64,000 bases of DNA, from assembly GCF_004799325.1 (NCBI RefSeq), contig NZ_SSMD01000011.1, positions 1 through 64,000 of the forward strand, read 5' to 3'. The first letter of the stretch is position 1. Every line of letters begins with the position of its first letter. The DNA comes from Thalassobius vesicularis (lineage in GTDB: Bacteria > Pseudomonadota > Alphaproteobacteria > Rhodobacterales > Rhodobacteraceae). This document shows positions 43,405 to 51,567 of the stretch, in pieces. Both the position numbers and the translations under genes were made by a program. Under the pieces are notes generated by a model that did not search any database, was not told the origin of the DNA, and saw only the letters and a program-made list of their open reading frames with translations.

Positions 43405-44430
43405 ATGAAGAAACTGATCCAGACCACCGCGATCCTGGCGCTGATGGGCAGCGCCGCCGCCGCCGATGGCGCGCTGAACATTTATAACTGGGGCAACTAT
43501 ACCAACCCCGATCTGATCAAGAAGTTCGAGGACACCTACAACGTCAAGGTCACCATCACCGACTATGACAGCAACACCACTGCCCTGACCAAGATCGAGG
43601 CCGGCGGCCACGGTTTCGACATCGTGGTGCCGACCCACAGCTACATCCCTATCTACGTCGAAAAGGGCCTGCTGATGAAGGCGGGCATCCCCGAGATGGA
43701 GAACTACAAGAACATCGCCCCCGAGTGGAAAGACGTGGTCTGGGATCCGGCCCGCGAATACTCGGTTCCGTGGCAGTGGGGCACCACCGGTGTCGCCGTG
43801 AACACCACGGTCTACAAGGGCGACGTGAACACCGCCGCGATCTTCATGGACCCGCCCGAGGAACTGATCGGCAAGGTCAACGTGGTCCCTGAAATGCAGG
43901 ACGTGATGTCGATGGCGCTGATGTATGTCGGCGGCGAACCCTGCACCACCGACAAGGCCAAGCTGAAAGAGGCGCGCGATGCCCTGCTGGCGGCCAAGCC
44001 GAAATGGATGTCGATGGACTATGGCATGACCGAGAAGATGTCGAACAACGACGTGATGGCCTCGGTCAACTGGAACGGCTCGACCTTCCGTATCCGCAAG
44101 AACAACCCCGACGTGGTCTATGGCTACCCCAAAGAGGGCTATGTCGTGTGGATGGACAATGCCGCGATCCTGAAGGACGCCGCCAACGTGGATAACGCCA
44201 AGCTGTTCATCAACTTCATCATGGACCCGGAAAACGCCGCGATGATCTCGTCCTTTGCGCGCTATGCCAACGGGATTTCGGGGTCCGAGGCGTATATGCC
44301 CGAGGACATGAAGACCGCGCCGGAAATCGTCGTTCCGGACGAGCTGAAATCGGCGGGCCGGTTCAACCTGTCCTGCTCGGACGAGGCGCAGTCCTACTAC
44401 ACCGCGATCTGGACCGAACTGCAGAAGTAA
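43405..44430 (+). CDS. potD: Polyamine ABC transporter substrate-binding protein (PotD/PotF type)
   Basis: A 341-residue periplasmic protein with a signal peptide (about 1-20, AAA before DGA). Polyamine-binder features include LNIYNWGNYTNPDLIKKFE, DYDSNTTALTKIEAGGHGFDIVVPTHSYI, VPWQWGTTGVAVN, the acid-rich VPEMQDVMSMAL and the late YPKEGYVVWMDNAAIL. It is the last gene of the operon and is followed by a strong terminator. Putrescine versus spermidine preference is not decidable by eye. Confidence 0.88.
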   Translation: MKKLIQTTAILALMGSAAAADGALNIYNWGNYTNPDLIKKFEDTYNVKVTITDYDSNTTALTKIEAGGHGFDIVVPTHSYIPIYVEKGLLMKAGIPEMENYKNIAPEWKDVVWDPAREYSVPWQWGTTGVAVNTTVYKGDVNTAAIFMDPPEELIGKVNVVPEMQDVMSMALMYVGGEPCTTDKAKLKEARDALLAAKPKWMSMDYGMTEKMSNNDVMASVNWNGSTFRIRKNNPDVVYGYPKEGYVVWMDNAAILKDAANVDNAKLFINFIMDPENAAMISSFARYANGISGSEAYMPEDMKTAPEIVVPDELKSAGRFNLSCSDEAQSYYTAIWTELQK

Positions 44431-44450
44431 GCGCCACTGGCGAAACAGAA

Positions 44451-44477
44451 CGGGGCCCTGCGGGGCCCCGTTTTTTT
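44451..44477 (+). terminator. Terminator of the pot operon
   Basis: An 8-bp perfect stem CGGGGCCC (44451-44458) and GGGCCCCG (44463-44470) with a 4-base loop is followed by seven Ts. It lies between the convergent potD and aphA genes. Confidence 0.92.
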
Positions 44478-44493
44478 GTGCGTGCGGGGGCGC

Positions 44494-45525
44494 TTACGCC
44501 CCGTTGAACCCTTCCAGCACGTTGACAGTGTTGATCCCCACTGCCTCGATCGCATAGCCGCCCTCCATGCAGAATACGGTGGGCAGGCCCAGCTTGGCGA
44601 TGCGCCGCCCTGCATCCATGAAATCGGGGCTGTCGAGCTTGAAGAAGCTGATCGGATCGTCCTTGTAGGCATCCACCCCCAGCGACACGACCAGCGCCTC
44701 GGCGCCATAGGCGCGGATGCGGGCCAGCGCGTCCTCCAGCGCCTCGGCCCAGGGGGCGTAGGGCGTTCCGGGGGCCATCGGGTAGTTCACATTGGCCCCT
44801 TCGCCGTCGCCCGCGCCGGTTTCATCCGCGTAGCCCAGATAGTAGGGAAAGGCATCCTCGGGCGCGCCGTGCAGCGAGGCAAAGAACACGTCCCCCCGGC
44901 CATAGAAAATGTCCTGCGTGCCGTTGCCGTGGTGGAAATCGATGTCCAGCACCGCCACACGCCCCGCCCCCTGATCGCGGAACATCTGCGCCACGATCGC
45001 GGCGTTGTTGATGAAGCAATAGCCGCCGTACATGTCCGCCGTCGCATGGTGTCCCGGCGGACGGCACAGCGCGAAAGCCGCCCGCGCGCCCGCCGCCACC
45101 GCCCGTTGTGCCGCCTGGGCCGAGGCCATCGAGGACAGCGCCGCCTCCCACGTGCCAGCGGTGATCGCGGTTTCCGAGGCCAGGCTGTAATAGCCCACCT
45201 TACCGTCGATATTGCGCGGCGGTCGGCTGATTTGCATCCGCCGGGCCGGGAAGTTGCCGGCGATGATCTCGCCCGCCATGCCTTCGGCGACCCATTCGTC
45301 CCAGCAGGTCTCCAGGAACTCCAGATAGCCCGGATCGCACAGCCCGCGCAGCACGGTCATATCCGGGGTCTGCGGGGCGATGGGGGTGTCGAACCCGCGC
45401 TCGTTCAGGCGGCGCAGGATGTATTCGACGCGGCTGGGCCGTTCATACGGGGTGACGAACTGGCCGCCGCTCAGCTCGGCCTGGGGGAAATGTTTGCGGT
45501 GCTCCTCCGAGAAAAACGTCTGCAT
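44494..45525 (-). CDS. aphA: Acetylpolyamine amidohydrolase (histone-deacetylase family)
   Basis: A 343-residue zinc deacetylase, the same length and by eye very close to Mycoplana AphA. The catalytic His pair is His159-His160 (RPPGHH), zinc ligands are Asp196, His198 (LDIDFHH) and Asp285 (SLGVDAY), and the transition-state Tyr is Tyr324 (MEGGY). The loop IDGKVGYYSLASETAITAGTWEAALSS is typical of the polyamine subgroup. It removes acetyl groups from acetylputrescine or acetylspermidine, freeing polyamines for catabolism. AGGAGG precedes the ATG. It shares an operator with the pot operon, which delivers its likely substrates. Confidence 0.92.
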   Translation of the reverse strand: MQTFFSEEHRKHFPQAELSGGQFVTPYERPSRVEYILRRLNERGFDTPIAPQTPDMTVLRGLCDPGYLEFLETCWDEWVAEGMAGEIIAGNFPARRMQISRPPRNIDGKVGYYSLASETAITAGTWEAALSSMASAQAAQRAVAAGARAAFALCRPPGHHATADMYGGYCFINNAAIVAQMFRDQGAGRVAVLDIDFHHGNGTQDIFYGRGDVFFASLHGAPEDAFPYYLGYADETGAGDGEGANVNYPMAPGTPYAPWAEALEDALARIRAYGAEALVVSLGVDAYKDDPISFFKLDSPDFMDAGRRIAKLGLPTVFCMEGGYAIEAVGINTVNVLEGFNGA

Positions 45526-45546
45526 GTGGCCTCCTGCTGGCGCGGC

Positions 45547-45558
45547 ATTTGATCAAAT
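45547..45558. promoter_or_regulatory. Palindromic operator ATTTGATCAAAT (aphA copy)
   Basis: A 12-bp palindrome 22 bp upstream of the aphA start on the minus strand, identical to that at 40547-40558 before potA. Confidence 0.65.
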
Positions 45559-45650
45559 TATCCAAGTGTTCGCAGCCCGCGCCCCGTCGGTCAAGACCCG
45601 TCGCATTCGACCGTCAAACGACCCCAAGGCAACGCCGGGATTTCGGGCAA

Positions 45651-45908
45651 GCGGTGCGCGAGCGTGATGCTTTTCCCGAGGTGCACGCGATTTTTCACAC
45701 CTTCTCGCGTCAACTCAGCGCCGAGTTCGACCAGCGTCTAGCCGCGATCCTGAGCCAGCAGATCCCGCCCGCCAACGCCGAATTGTTGCGCTCTTTTATC
45801 CACGGATTGCAGCGTCAGGCCTTGCTGGGTCTGGCCGCGCCGGTAGACCACGCTCAGCTAACGCACTGGGTGCAGCGTGCCAGCCAACTGTCCCTGACCG
45901 GAGGCCAA
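45651..45908 (+). pseudogene. Remnant of a regulator, TetR-like C-terminal part
   Basis: An open frame encodes AVRERDAFPEVHAIFHTFSRQLSAEFDQRLAAI, then ANAELLRSFIHGLQRQALLGLAAPVDHAQLTHWVQRASQL. This looks like the C-terminal effector half of a TetR-type regulator. The helix-turn-helix half is absent upstream, and the frame runs on into the next gene without a stop. I read it as a 5'-deleted remnant. The family call is tentative. Confidence 0.4.
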
Positions 45909-45909
45909 A

Positions 45910-46128
45910 ATGACCTTTCGCTCCTCTGTGGTCGAGCTGTACGGGGCGGCCTTTCCGGCATGGATATTCCCCGCTTTGGTCGGGCTGGCCCTTACGCTGG
46001 TCCTGCGCGAGGCGTTCATCCTGACCGGCCTGTCACGCAACCTGCCCCTGCCCGCCGTGTTCTACAGCTCGATCGCCGTTCTGGCCGGGATCGGTATCTA
46101 CGTTCTCTGGATCGGAGGCTTACGATGA
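45910..46128 (+). CDS. YtcA-like small inner-membrane protein
   Basis: A 72-residue protein with two hydrophobic helices (about 15-35 and 48-69) joined by LSRNLPLP. It looks intact, begins directly after the regulator remnant and ends in ATGA shared with the damaged HlyD gene. A small membrane protein before HlyD and FUSC genes matches the E. coli ytcA-mdtN-mdtO order (or aaeX-aaeA-aaeB). With its partners broken it is probably no longer functional. Confidence 0.6.
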   Translation: MTFRSSVVELYGAAFPAWIFPALVGLALTLVLREAFILTGLSRNLPLPAVFYSSIAVLAGIGIYVLWIGGLR

Positions 46129-46725
46129 AATCGCGCAAACTGGCCAGCGTACTGGTACGTGCCGTGGCTGCGGCAGCTGTCGGAACCGCCTAGTGGGCCT
46201 ATTCGCAATCCCGCAACGGACGCCGCCGAAATCGCGGCGCCGGTCGTCAACATCTCGGCCATCATCCCCGGTCAGGTGACCGAAGTTCTGTGCAGAACAG
46301 CCAAGCCGTCGCAGAGGGCGACCCGTTGTTCCGGATCGACCCCGAGCCCTATCAGCTGCAAATGCAGCAGGCGCGCGCTGGCCGAGCGCAATCTGCGCAA
46401 CACCGAAATCCACGCGGCCCGTGATGGGGCGGTCACTGGGCTCACCCTGACGGCTGGCGAATATGTCGTCACCGGGGCCGCCCTGCTCACCCTGGTCGAC
46501 ACGCATCATAGGCACGCCGATCGCAGGCCGTGTGACCGGCATCGGCTGGGGCACCCGCTCCTCAGAAGAGCTGCAATTCATGGGCATGCCGCTGGTCGCC
46601 AACAAACTGGACTGGGTCCGCACCGCCCGCCGCTATCCCGTCGAGATCGAGCTGGAAGACGCCCCCGAGGGGTGATCCGTCTGGGAGCCACCGCGTCCGT
46701 CCGCATCATCGGGGCGCATGAATGA
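46125..46725 (+). pseudogene. Frameshifted HlyD/MdtN-like membrane fusion protein
   Basis: Translation starts as MKSRKLASVLVRAVAAAAVGTA and hits TAG at 46191. HlyD-like pieces continue in other frames: EIAAPVVNISAIIPGQVTEVL, then QAVAEGDPLFRIDPEPYQLQMQQARA, then LAERNLRNTEIHAARDGAVTGLTLTAGEYVVTGAALLTLVD, then TPIAGRVTGIGWGTRSSEELQF...VEIELEDAPEG, and finally VIRLGATASVRIIGAHE. At least four frame changes and one nonsense codon are needed, and most of the coiled-coil hairpin is deleted. It is clearly a dead gene. Confidence 0.85.
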
Positions 46726-47318
46726 CCCTCGGCGTGCCCGAGGCCCCGCTGTCGTGCTACATGCTGTTCTTCGCGTTCCGCGACAACGCGGGCGGCATGG
46801 TGTTCACCGGGATCAAGCTGATCGTCGCCGCGACTGTGGCCATCGGGCTGGCGATCCCGCTGCTCAACGCCCTGATCGACGCGCCGATGGGGCGGGTTCT
46901 GGCCATCGCCGCGTTCACCCTTGGCGGGATGTTCCTGAGCCAGGTCAGCAAGCTGGGGCCGCTGGCCGGAACGATGGGCTTCGTGTTTGCCTTCGCCCTC
47001 ACATTGGTCGACGTGATCCCCATCCCCGAGCTTCTGACCCGCGGCATGGCGTGGATGTGGGTCGTCATCGCTCTGCCGATGTTCGTGATGGCGGTCGTGG
47101 CTGCGCTGATCGCGCCGTGCCCCGTCGATCTGTCGCAGGCACAAATCCAGCGGCTTCGGTCCGCCGCGAACCACCCCCATTCACCCAAAGCGCGCGCCCT
47201 GCTGGACGAGGGGCTGGAGAACTCCGCCGTCTACATCCGCTTTGCCAGCCTGATGGGCCAAACGCGCGGTGCCGCGTCCCTGACCTTGGCCGCCCTGCAG
47301 CGCCGCCCGGATCTGTAG
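46722..47318 (+). pseudogene. Truncated FUSC/MdtO-like efflux protein
   Basis: A 198-residue open frame starting in ATGA with the HlyD remnant. It matches the first membrane block of MdtO-type FUSC proteins (PEAPLSCYMLFFAFRDNAGG, IAAFTLGGMFLSQVSKLGPLAGTMGFVFAFALTLVDVIPIPELLTRGMAW) and then the start of the soluble part (ALLDEGLENSAVYIRFASLMGQ). The usual first helix is missing, and the protein stops at about a third of family length. I treat it as a deletion remnant, though a short protein could still be made. Confidence 0.7.
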
Positions 47319-47489
47319 GCAGCCTTTCCCGCGCCCGGCCCTCTCAGGCCGGAGTGGCCGCCGCTGTAGCCATGTATCGCCCCAAGATCGTCGCCAGCGC
47401 GTCGCTTGGCCGAGCGATCCTGTCGGGCACCGTGGATGACAAGGCCCGCAAGCCCGGCCGCTCCAGCAACCGCTAAGCCCCGCCCGCAC

Positions 47490-47524
47490 AAAAAGGCCCC
47501 CCGATCACCTCGGGGGGCCTTTTT
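47490..47524. terminator. Bidirectional terminator
   Basis: AAAAAGGCCCCCCG (47490-47503) pairs perfectly with CGGGGGGCCTTTTT (47511-47524), giving a T run on both strands. It serves the minus-strand TRAP binding protein and any plus-strand transcript from the decayed efflux locus. The remaining noncoding part, 47319-47583, shows nothing else I can support. Confidence 0.92.
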
Positions 47525-47583
47525 CGTTTCAACGCCCACAACGGGGCCAGCCCGAAGGCCAACCCCGCCCGCGGGAGCGTTCC

Positions 47584-48624
47584 TTACTGCGCCGCAGTAT
47601 ATTTCGCGATCAGGGCCTGCGCCTCGGCCAGCAGGGCCGCGCCGTCGACACCCTTGGCGGTCACGTCCGCGACCCAACGCTCATAGACGGGCTGCGCAAA
47701 GGCTTTCCACTTTTCGCTGTCTTCGGCCGAGATGGTGATGATCGTGTTGCCAGCATCCTGCGCCTTCTGGCGGGCGGGGCCATCGGCACCGGCTTGCTGC
47801 GCCCCGGCAAAGGCCGAGAATTCCAGACCGGAGTTGGCATCGAACACCGCCTTCACGTCGTCGGGCAGGCTGTCATACTTGTCCTTGTTCATCGCCAGCG
47901 TGAAGGTGATCGTGTAGAACGCATAGCCGTCCGCGAATTCGGTGTGGTTGTGCACCAGTTCGGGCACTTTCAGCGCCGTGGTCACTTCCCACGGGATCAC
48001 CGCGCCGTCGATCACGCCCTTGGACAGCGCCTCGGGGATTGCCGTCACCGGCATGCCCACCGGCACCGCGCCCAGGTTTTCCAGCAGGAAGCCCGCCATC
48101 CGGCTGGGGATGCGGAACTTCATACCCTTCATGTCTTCCATCGTGTTGACGGGCTTGTTGGTGTGCATCATGCCGGGGCCGTGCACCCATGCGCCGATGA
48201 TGTGGACATCCTTGTAATCGGTGTCCTTCATCTCTTTCTCGAACAGCTCCCAATAGGCGCGGCTGGTCGCTTCGGCGTTGGTCATGATGAACGGCAGCTC
48301 GAACACTTCCGAGCGCGGGAAGCGACCGGGGGTAAAGCCGTTCACCGTCCAGGCCAGATCAACGATGCCGTCCTGCACCTGATCCATCAGCTCTGGCGGC
48401 TTGCCGCCCAGCTGCATCGAGGGATAATGCTCGATCTTCACCTTGCCGTTGGTGCCTTCTTCGATGCGTTTGATCCATTCGTCCAGCACCAGCTTGGGCA
48501 CGTTGGCCTGTTGCGGCAGGAACTGGTGCAGTTTCAACGTGATCTCTTGTGCCAGGGCCTGGCTGCCCAGCAGCGCGCCCGTGGCGGCGATGCCCGCCAT
48601 CAGCGTACGGCGAAGTTTGTTCAT
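47584..48624 (-). CDS. Orphan TRAP transporter substrate-binding protein
   Basis: A 346-residue periplasmic protein with a signal peptide (about 1-25, ALA). TRAP-SBP features are ITLKLHQFLPQQANVPKLVLDEWIKRIEEGTNGKVKIEHYPSMQLGG, MKGMKFRIPSRMAGFLLENLGAVPVGMPVTAIPEALSKGVIDGAVIPWE. The Arg of FRIPSR (about 170) is the expected carboxylate contact. GGAGGAAA precedes the ATG. No DctQ/DctM genes are next to it. It follows the aryl-CoA ligase/hydroxylase gene by 59 bp on the same strand, so an aromatic acid is a plausible ligand (inference). Confidence 0.87.
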   Translation of the reverse strand: MNKLRRTLMAGIAATGALLGSQALAQEITLKLHQFLPQQANVPKLVLDEWIKRIEEGTNGKVKIEHYPSMQLGGKPPELMDQVQDGIVDLAWTVNGFTPGRFPRSEVFELPFIMTNAEATSRAYWELFEKEMKDTDYKDVHIIGAWVHGPGMMHTNKPVNTMEDMKGMKFRIPSRMAGFLLENLGAVPVGMPVTAIPEALSKGVIDGAVIPWEVTTALKVPELVHNHTEFADGYAFYTITFTLAMNKDKYDSLPDDVKAVFDANSGLEFSAFAGAQQAGADGPARQKAQDAGNTIITISAEDSEKWKAFAQPVYERWVADVTAKGVDGAALLAEAQALIAKYTAAQ

Positions 48625-48683
48625 GGTTTCCTCCCTGAGTGAACTGGCTTCTGTGGTTATCCTAGGTACTCTTTTTGTAACTT

Positions 48684-51416
48684 CTAAACGTTTTCACGGC
48701 TTTGCAGCGCCAAAAGAGCCTGACGGTCGATCTTGCCCGTTCCGGTCTTCGGCAGCTCGGTCACGAAATCGAAGATGCGCGGCGCCTTGAACGGGGTCAA
48801 CCGGGCCTTGACGAAGTCGCGCAAACCGTCGGTGTCCTGCCCCCGCCCCTGCTTGAGGCTGATCACCGCGCGCAGGGCCATCCGTTTGTCGGCCAACTCG
48901 ACCGCCATCACCGCGCATTCGTGGATATCGGGGTGCTCGTTCAGGCAGCGTTCCACCTCCAGCGGCCAGACCCATTGGCCCGAAACCTTGATCAGCTCGT
49001 CCGCGCGGCCCTGGAAATAGTAATAGCCGTCGCGCTCGACAAAGCGGTCGCCGGTATAGATCCAGTCGTCGCGCATCGTGTCCGCCGTCTTGTCCGGCCG
49101 GTTCCAGTAGCACGGGGCCGAGGAATGGCCGCGCACATACATCACGCCTTCCTCGCCCGGGGTGGCCAGTTGGCCCTCGGGCGTGACCAGCTTCACCTCG
49201 TAGCCCGGCACGCGCGCCCCGGCGGCACCCAGACGATGATCGTCCAGCCGGTTGGACAGGTAGATGTGCAGCAACTCGGTCGAGCCCAACCCCTCGGTCG
49301 GGCCATGCCCCACCTGCGCCTTCCACGCGTCGTAGACATCCGCCGACAGGATTTCCGCCGCCGACATCGACTGGCGCAGGCTGGACAGGTCGCGATGCGC
49401 GATTGCCTCGGCCCGGGCCAGCGCCGTGTAAAGCGTCGGCAAGCCGAACAGCACCGTCGGGCGGTAGGTCTCGATCGCCTCCAGCACCGCCTCGGGTTTG
49501 GGCTGGCCGGGCATCAGCAGCACCGTCGCCCCGACCGAATACGGGAAGGTGACCGAGTTTCCGAACCCGTAGGCAAAGTAGATCTTCGGCACGGAAAAGC
49601 TGATGTCATCCGCGCGCAGCTTCAGCACGTTGTCCCCGAAACTGGCCTGCGTATAGGCCATGTCGTGATGCAGGTGCACGATCCCCTTGGGCCGCCCCGT
49701 AGAGCCGGAGGAATACATCCAGAACGCCATGTCATCCGGCCCGGTATCGGCGCAATCCAGCTCCGACGGCTGATCGGCAAGCAACGCCTCTGCCGCCAAG
49801 CATCCCGCCGCCGCACCATTCACCGTCACGATGGTCTGCACCAACGTTCCGGCCAGAGTGTCCGCGTCGAACGTGCCGGCCAGCTCGGCCTCGGTCACTA
49901 CGACCCGCGCGCCGGAATCCTTCAGGAAGTAGTTCAGCACGTCCGGCTTGGTCTGGATGTTCAGCAGCACCGGCACAAAGCCCGCGCGCACCGCCCCAAA
50001 GAACGCCGCGGGCGTGCTGGGCGTGTCGTCCAGGAAGAACGCGATCCGCTCGCCCCGTTGCAGACCCGCCGCCGCAAAGGCATTGCCCCAGCGGGCGGCC
50101 TCGGCGATCAGCTGGGCATAGCTCAGCGACCCCAGCGGGCCAATCACGGCCAGCTTGTCGGGGTTGCGCGCCCCGTTTTGCCACAGGATGTCCGAGCAGT
50201 TGCGATGCGCGTCCTTGTCAAAACCGATTTCCTCCGCCCCCGGTGCGTCGGCAGGCACCGGGTCAGCGATAGGGTCCGGGTTCACCGCCTTCCAGGCGTC
50301 ATACTGGGCCATGAACTCGGGCGTCAGCTTGCGCATCCGCTCCATGTCCACCCGGCCCGAGCGCGTCAGGTAGTTGAACGCGAAATCCAGCGGCGCCAGC
50401 TTCATCTTCTCGCCGAAACTCTCGTACCACGTGGCCGAGGTATTGGCCGCGTCCACGATCTTCTTGGCAATCGGCGGGCGTTCGCGCTGATAGGCGGCAA
50501 GTGCCTCGTCGATGTCATCATGCGCCACCAGCGACTGGATCAGCGCAATCGCGTCCTCCATCGCCAGACGCGTGCCCGACCCGATCGAGAAATGCGCCGT
50601 GTGCACCGCGTCCCCCAGGATCGCATAGCGCCCGTGCACCCAGCTTTTGCACCACAGGCGCGGGAACTGCCGCCAATGCGACTTGTTCATCACCAGATCG
50701 GTGCCCTTCAGCACGTCCTTGAACAGGTCCGAGCACACCCGCGCGCTTTCCGCCTCGCTCATCTGGTCAAAGCCATAGGCGCGGTGCACGGCGTCGCTGC
50801 ATTCCACGATGAACGTGCTGCGATCCGGGGCATAGCGGTAATGGTGCGCGTTCAGCGGGCCCTTGTCCGTCTCGATAAAGGTCTGGGTCAGCGTGTCGAA
50901 CGGCACCGTCGCGCCGAACCAGGCGAAGTGGTTGTCGAAATGCTCGATCACCGGCTGGAACCCGTCCTCCAGCTCGCGCCGCACCAGCGAATTCAGCCCG
51001 TCCGCCCCGATCACCAGATCGGCCTCCAGCTCGTCCAACGAGGCGATCTGCGTGTCGAACCGGATCGGCACGCCCAGCGATTGCGCCCGTTCGCGCAGGA
51101 TCTCGATCAGCTCCAGCCGCCCGATGGCCGTGAACCCGACGCCGTCCAGCGTGACCTGCCCGCCCGGCAGGTTCAGCGTCATGTTCCGCCACCGCTCCAT
51201 GTGCGGGACGATCATGTCATGGGTCTCGGGGTCGTCCGCGCGCAGGAATTCCAGCGCCTGATCCGAGAACACCACCCCAAAACCAAAGGTCGCGCCCTGC
51301 GGGTTCTGCTCGGTCACGCGCACCTTCACATGCGGCAACAACCGGCGGATCAGGATCGCGGTGTACAGCCCGGCCGGGCCACCGCCCAGGATTTCGATGG
51401 TTTGCAGCTTGGACAT
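48684..51416 (-). CDS. Fused FAD hydroxylase (salicylyl/aminobenzoyl-CoA type) and aryl-CoA ligase
   Basis: One uninterrupted 910-residue frame with two enzymes. Residues 1-375 are a flavin monooxygenase like the N-terminal part of salicylyl-CoA 5-hydroxylase and 2-aminobenzoyl-CoA monooxygenase: GGGPAG at 11-16, FGFGVVFSD at 44-52, DG at 139-140, GDAVHTAHFSIGSGTRLAMEDA at 268-289. Residues about 400-910 are a benzoate-CoA-ligase-type acyl-adenylating enzyme: YSSGSTGRPKG at 568-578, then LGSTELLHIYLSN, YTGDRF and catalytic Lys895 (GTGKIDRQ). I infer that the ligase makes an aryl-CoA which the hydroxylase oxidises. Anthranilate, salicylate or a related acid is likely. It is probably controlled by the divergent IclR gene. 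Confidence 0.88.
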   Translation of the reverse strand: MSKLQTIEILGGGPAGLYTAILIRRLLPHVKVRVTEQNPQGATFGFGVVFSDQALEFLRADDPETHDMIVPHMERWRNMTLNLPGGQVTLDGVGFTAIGRLELIEILRERAQSLGVPIRFDTQIASLDELEADLVIGADGLNSLVRRELEDGFQPVIEHFDNHFAWFGATVPFDTLTQTFIETDKGPLNAHHYRYAPDRSTFIVECSDAVHRAYGFDQMSEAESARVCSDLFKDVLKGTDLVMNKSHWRQFPRLWCKSWVHGRYAILGDAVHTAHFSIGSGTRLAMEDAIALIQSLVAHDDIDEALAAYQRERPPIAKKIVDAANTSATWYESFGEKMKLAPLDFAFNYLTRSGRVDMERMRKLTPEFMAQYDAWKAVNPDPIADPVPADAPGAEEIGFDKDAHRNCSDILWQNGARNPDKLAVIGPLGSLSYAQLIAEAARWGNAFAAAGLQRGERIAFFLDDTPSTPAAFFGAVRAGFVPVLLNIQTKPDVLNYFLKDSGARVVVTEAELAGTFDADTLAGTLVQTIVTVNGAAAGCLAAEALLADQPSELDCADTGPDDMAFWMYSSGSTGRPKGIVHLHHDMAYTQASFGDNVLKLRADDISFSVPKIYFAYGFGNSVTFPYSVGATVLLMPGQPKPEAVLEAIETYRPTVLFGLPTLYTALARAEAIAHRDLSSLRQSMSAAEILSADVYDAWKAQVGHGPTEGLGSTELLHIYLSNRLDDHRLGAAGARVPGYEVKLVTPEGQLATPGEEGVMYVRGHSSAPCYWNRPDKTADTMRDDWIYTGDRFVERDGYYYFQGRADELIKVSGQWVWPLEVERCLNEHPDIHECAVMAVELADKRMALRAVISLKQGRGQDTDGLRDFVKARLTPFKAPRIFDFVTELPKTGTGKIDRQALLALQSRENV

Positions 51417-51455
51417 GATACCTCCCCTATCTGTCTGGATGACATCTAGGATATT

Positions 51456-51491
51456 TTTCCATATTGTGCAAATGATTCCGCAATATGGAAA
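51456..51491. promoter_or_regulatory. Probable IclR operator
   Basis: TTTCCATATTG (51456-51466) and CAATATGGAAA (51481-51491) form a perfect 11-bp inverted repeat with a 14-bp spacer. It lies in the 151-bp gap between the fused ligase/hydroxylase gene and the divergent iclR gene. The TTCC...GGAA pattern is common in IclR-family operators. Confidence 0.65.
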
Positions 51492-51567
51492 TCATACCCT
51501 TGCAAAAACAAGTGCCAAGCCCGGCCAAACCCCGTATGCACGACACAGAACAACACCCGGAGGAGAC

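Noticed and set aside
45549-46193. A single 214-residue protein spanning the regulator remnant and ytcA region
   Set aside because: Only residues about 35-115 look protein-like; the rest is an out-of-frame reading of the small membrane protein gene.
47372-47476. A 34-codon ORF (MYRPKIVASASLGRAI...)
   Set aside because: It has no ribosome-binding site at usable distance, lies beside the decayed locus, and resembles nothing I recognise; it may be debris.
48702-51449. A 915-codon plus-strand frame opposite the ligase/hydroxylase gene
   Set aside because: It is antisense to a gene with intact catalytic motifs, with low-complexity Arg/Gln/His composition and no recognisable motif.
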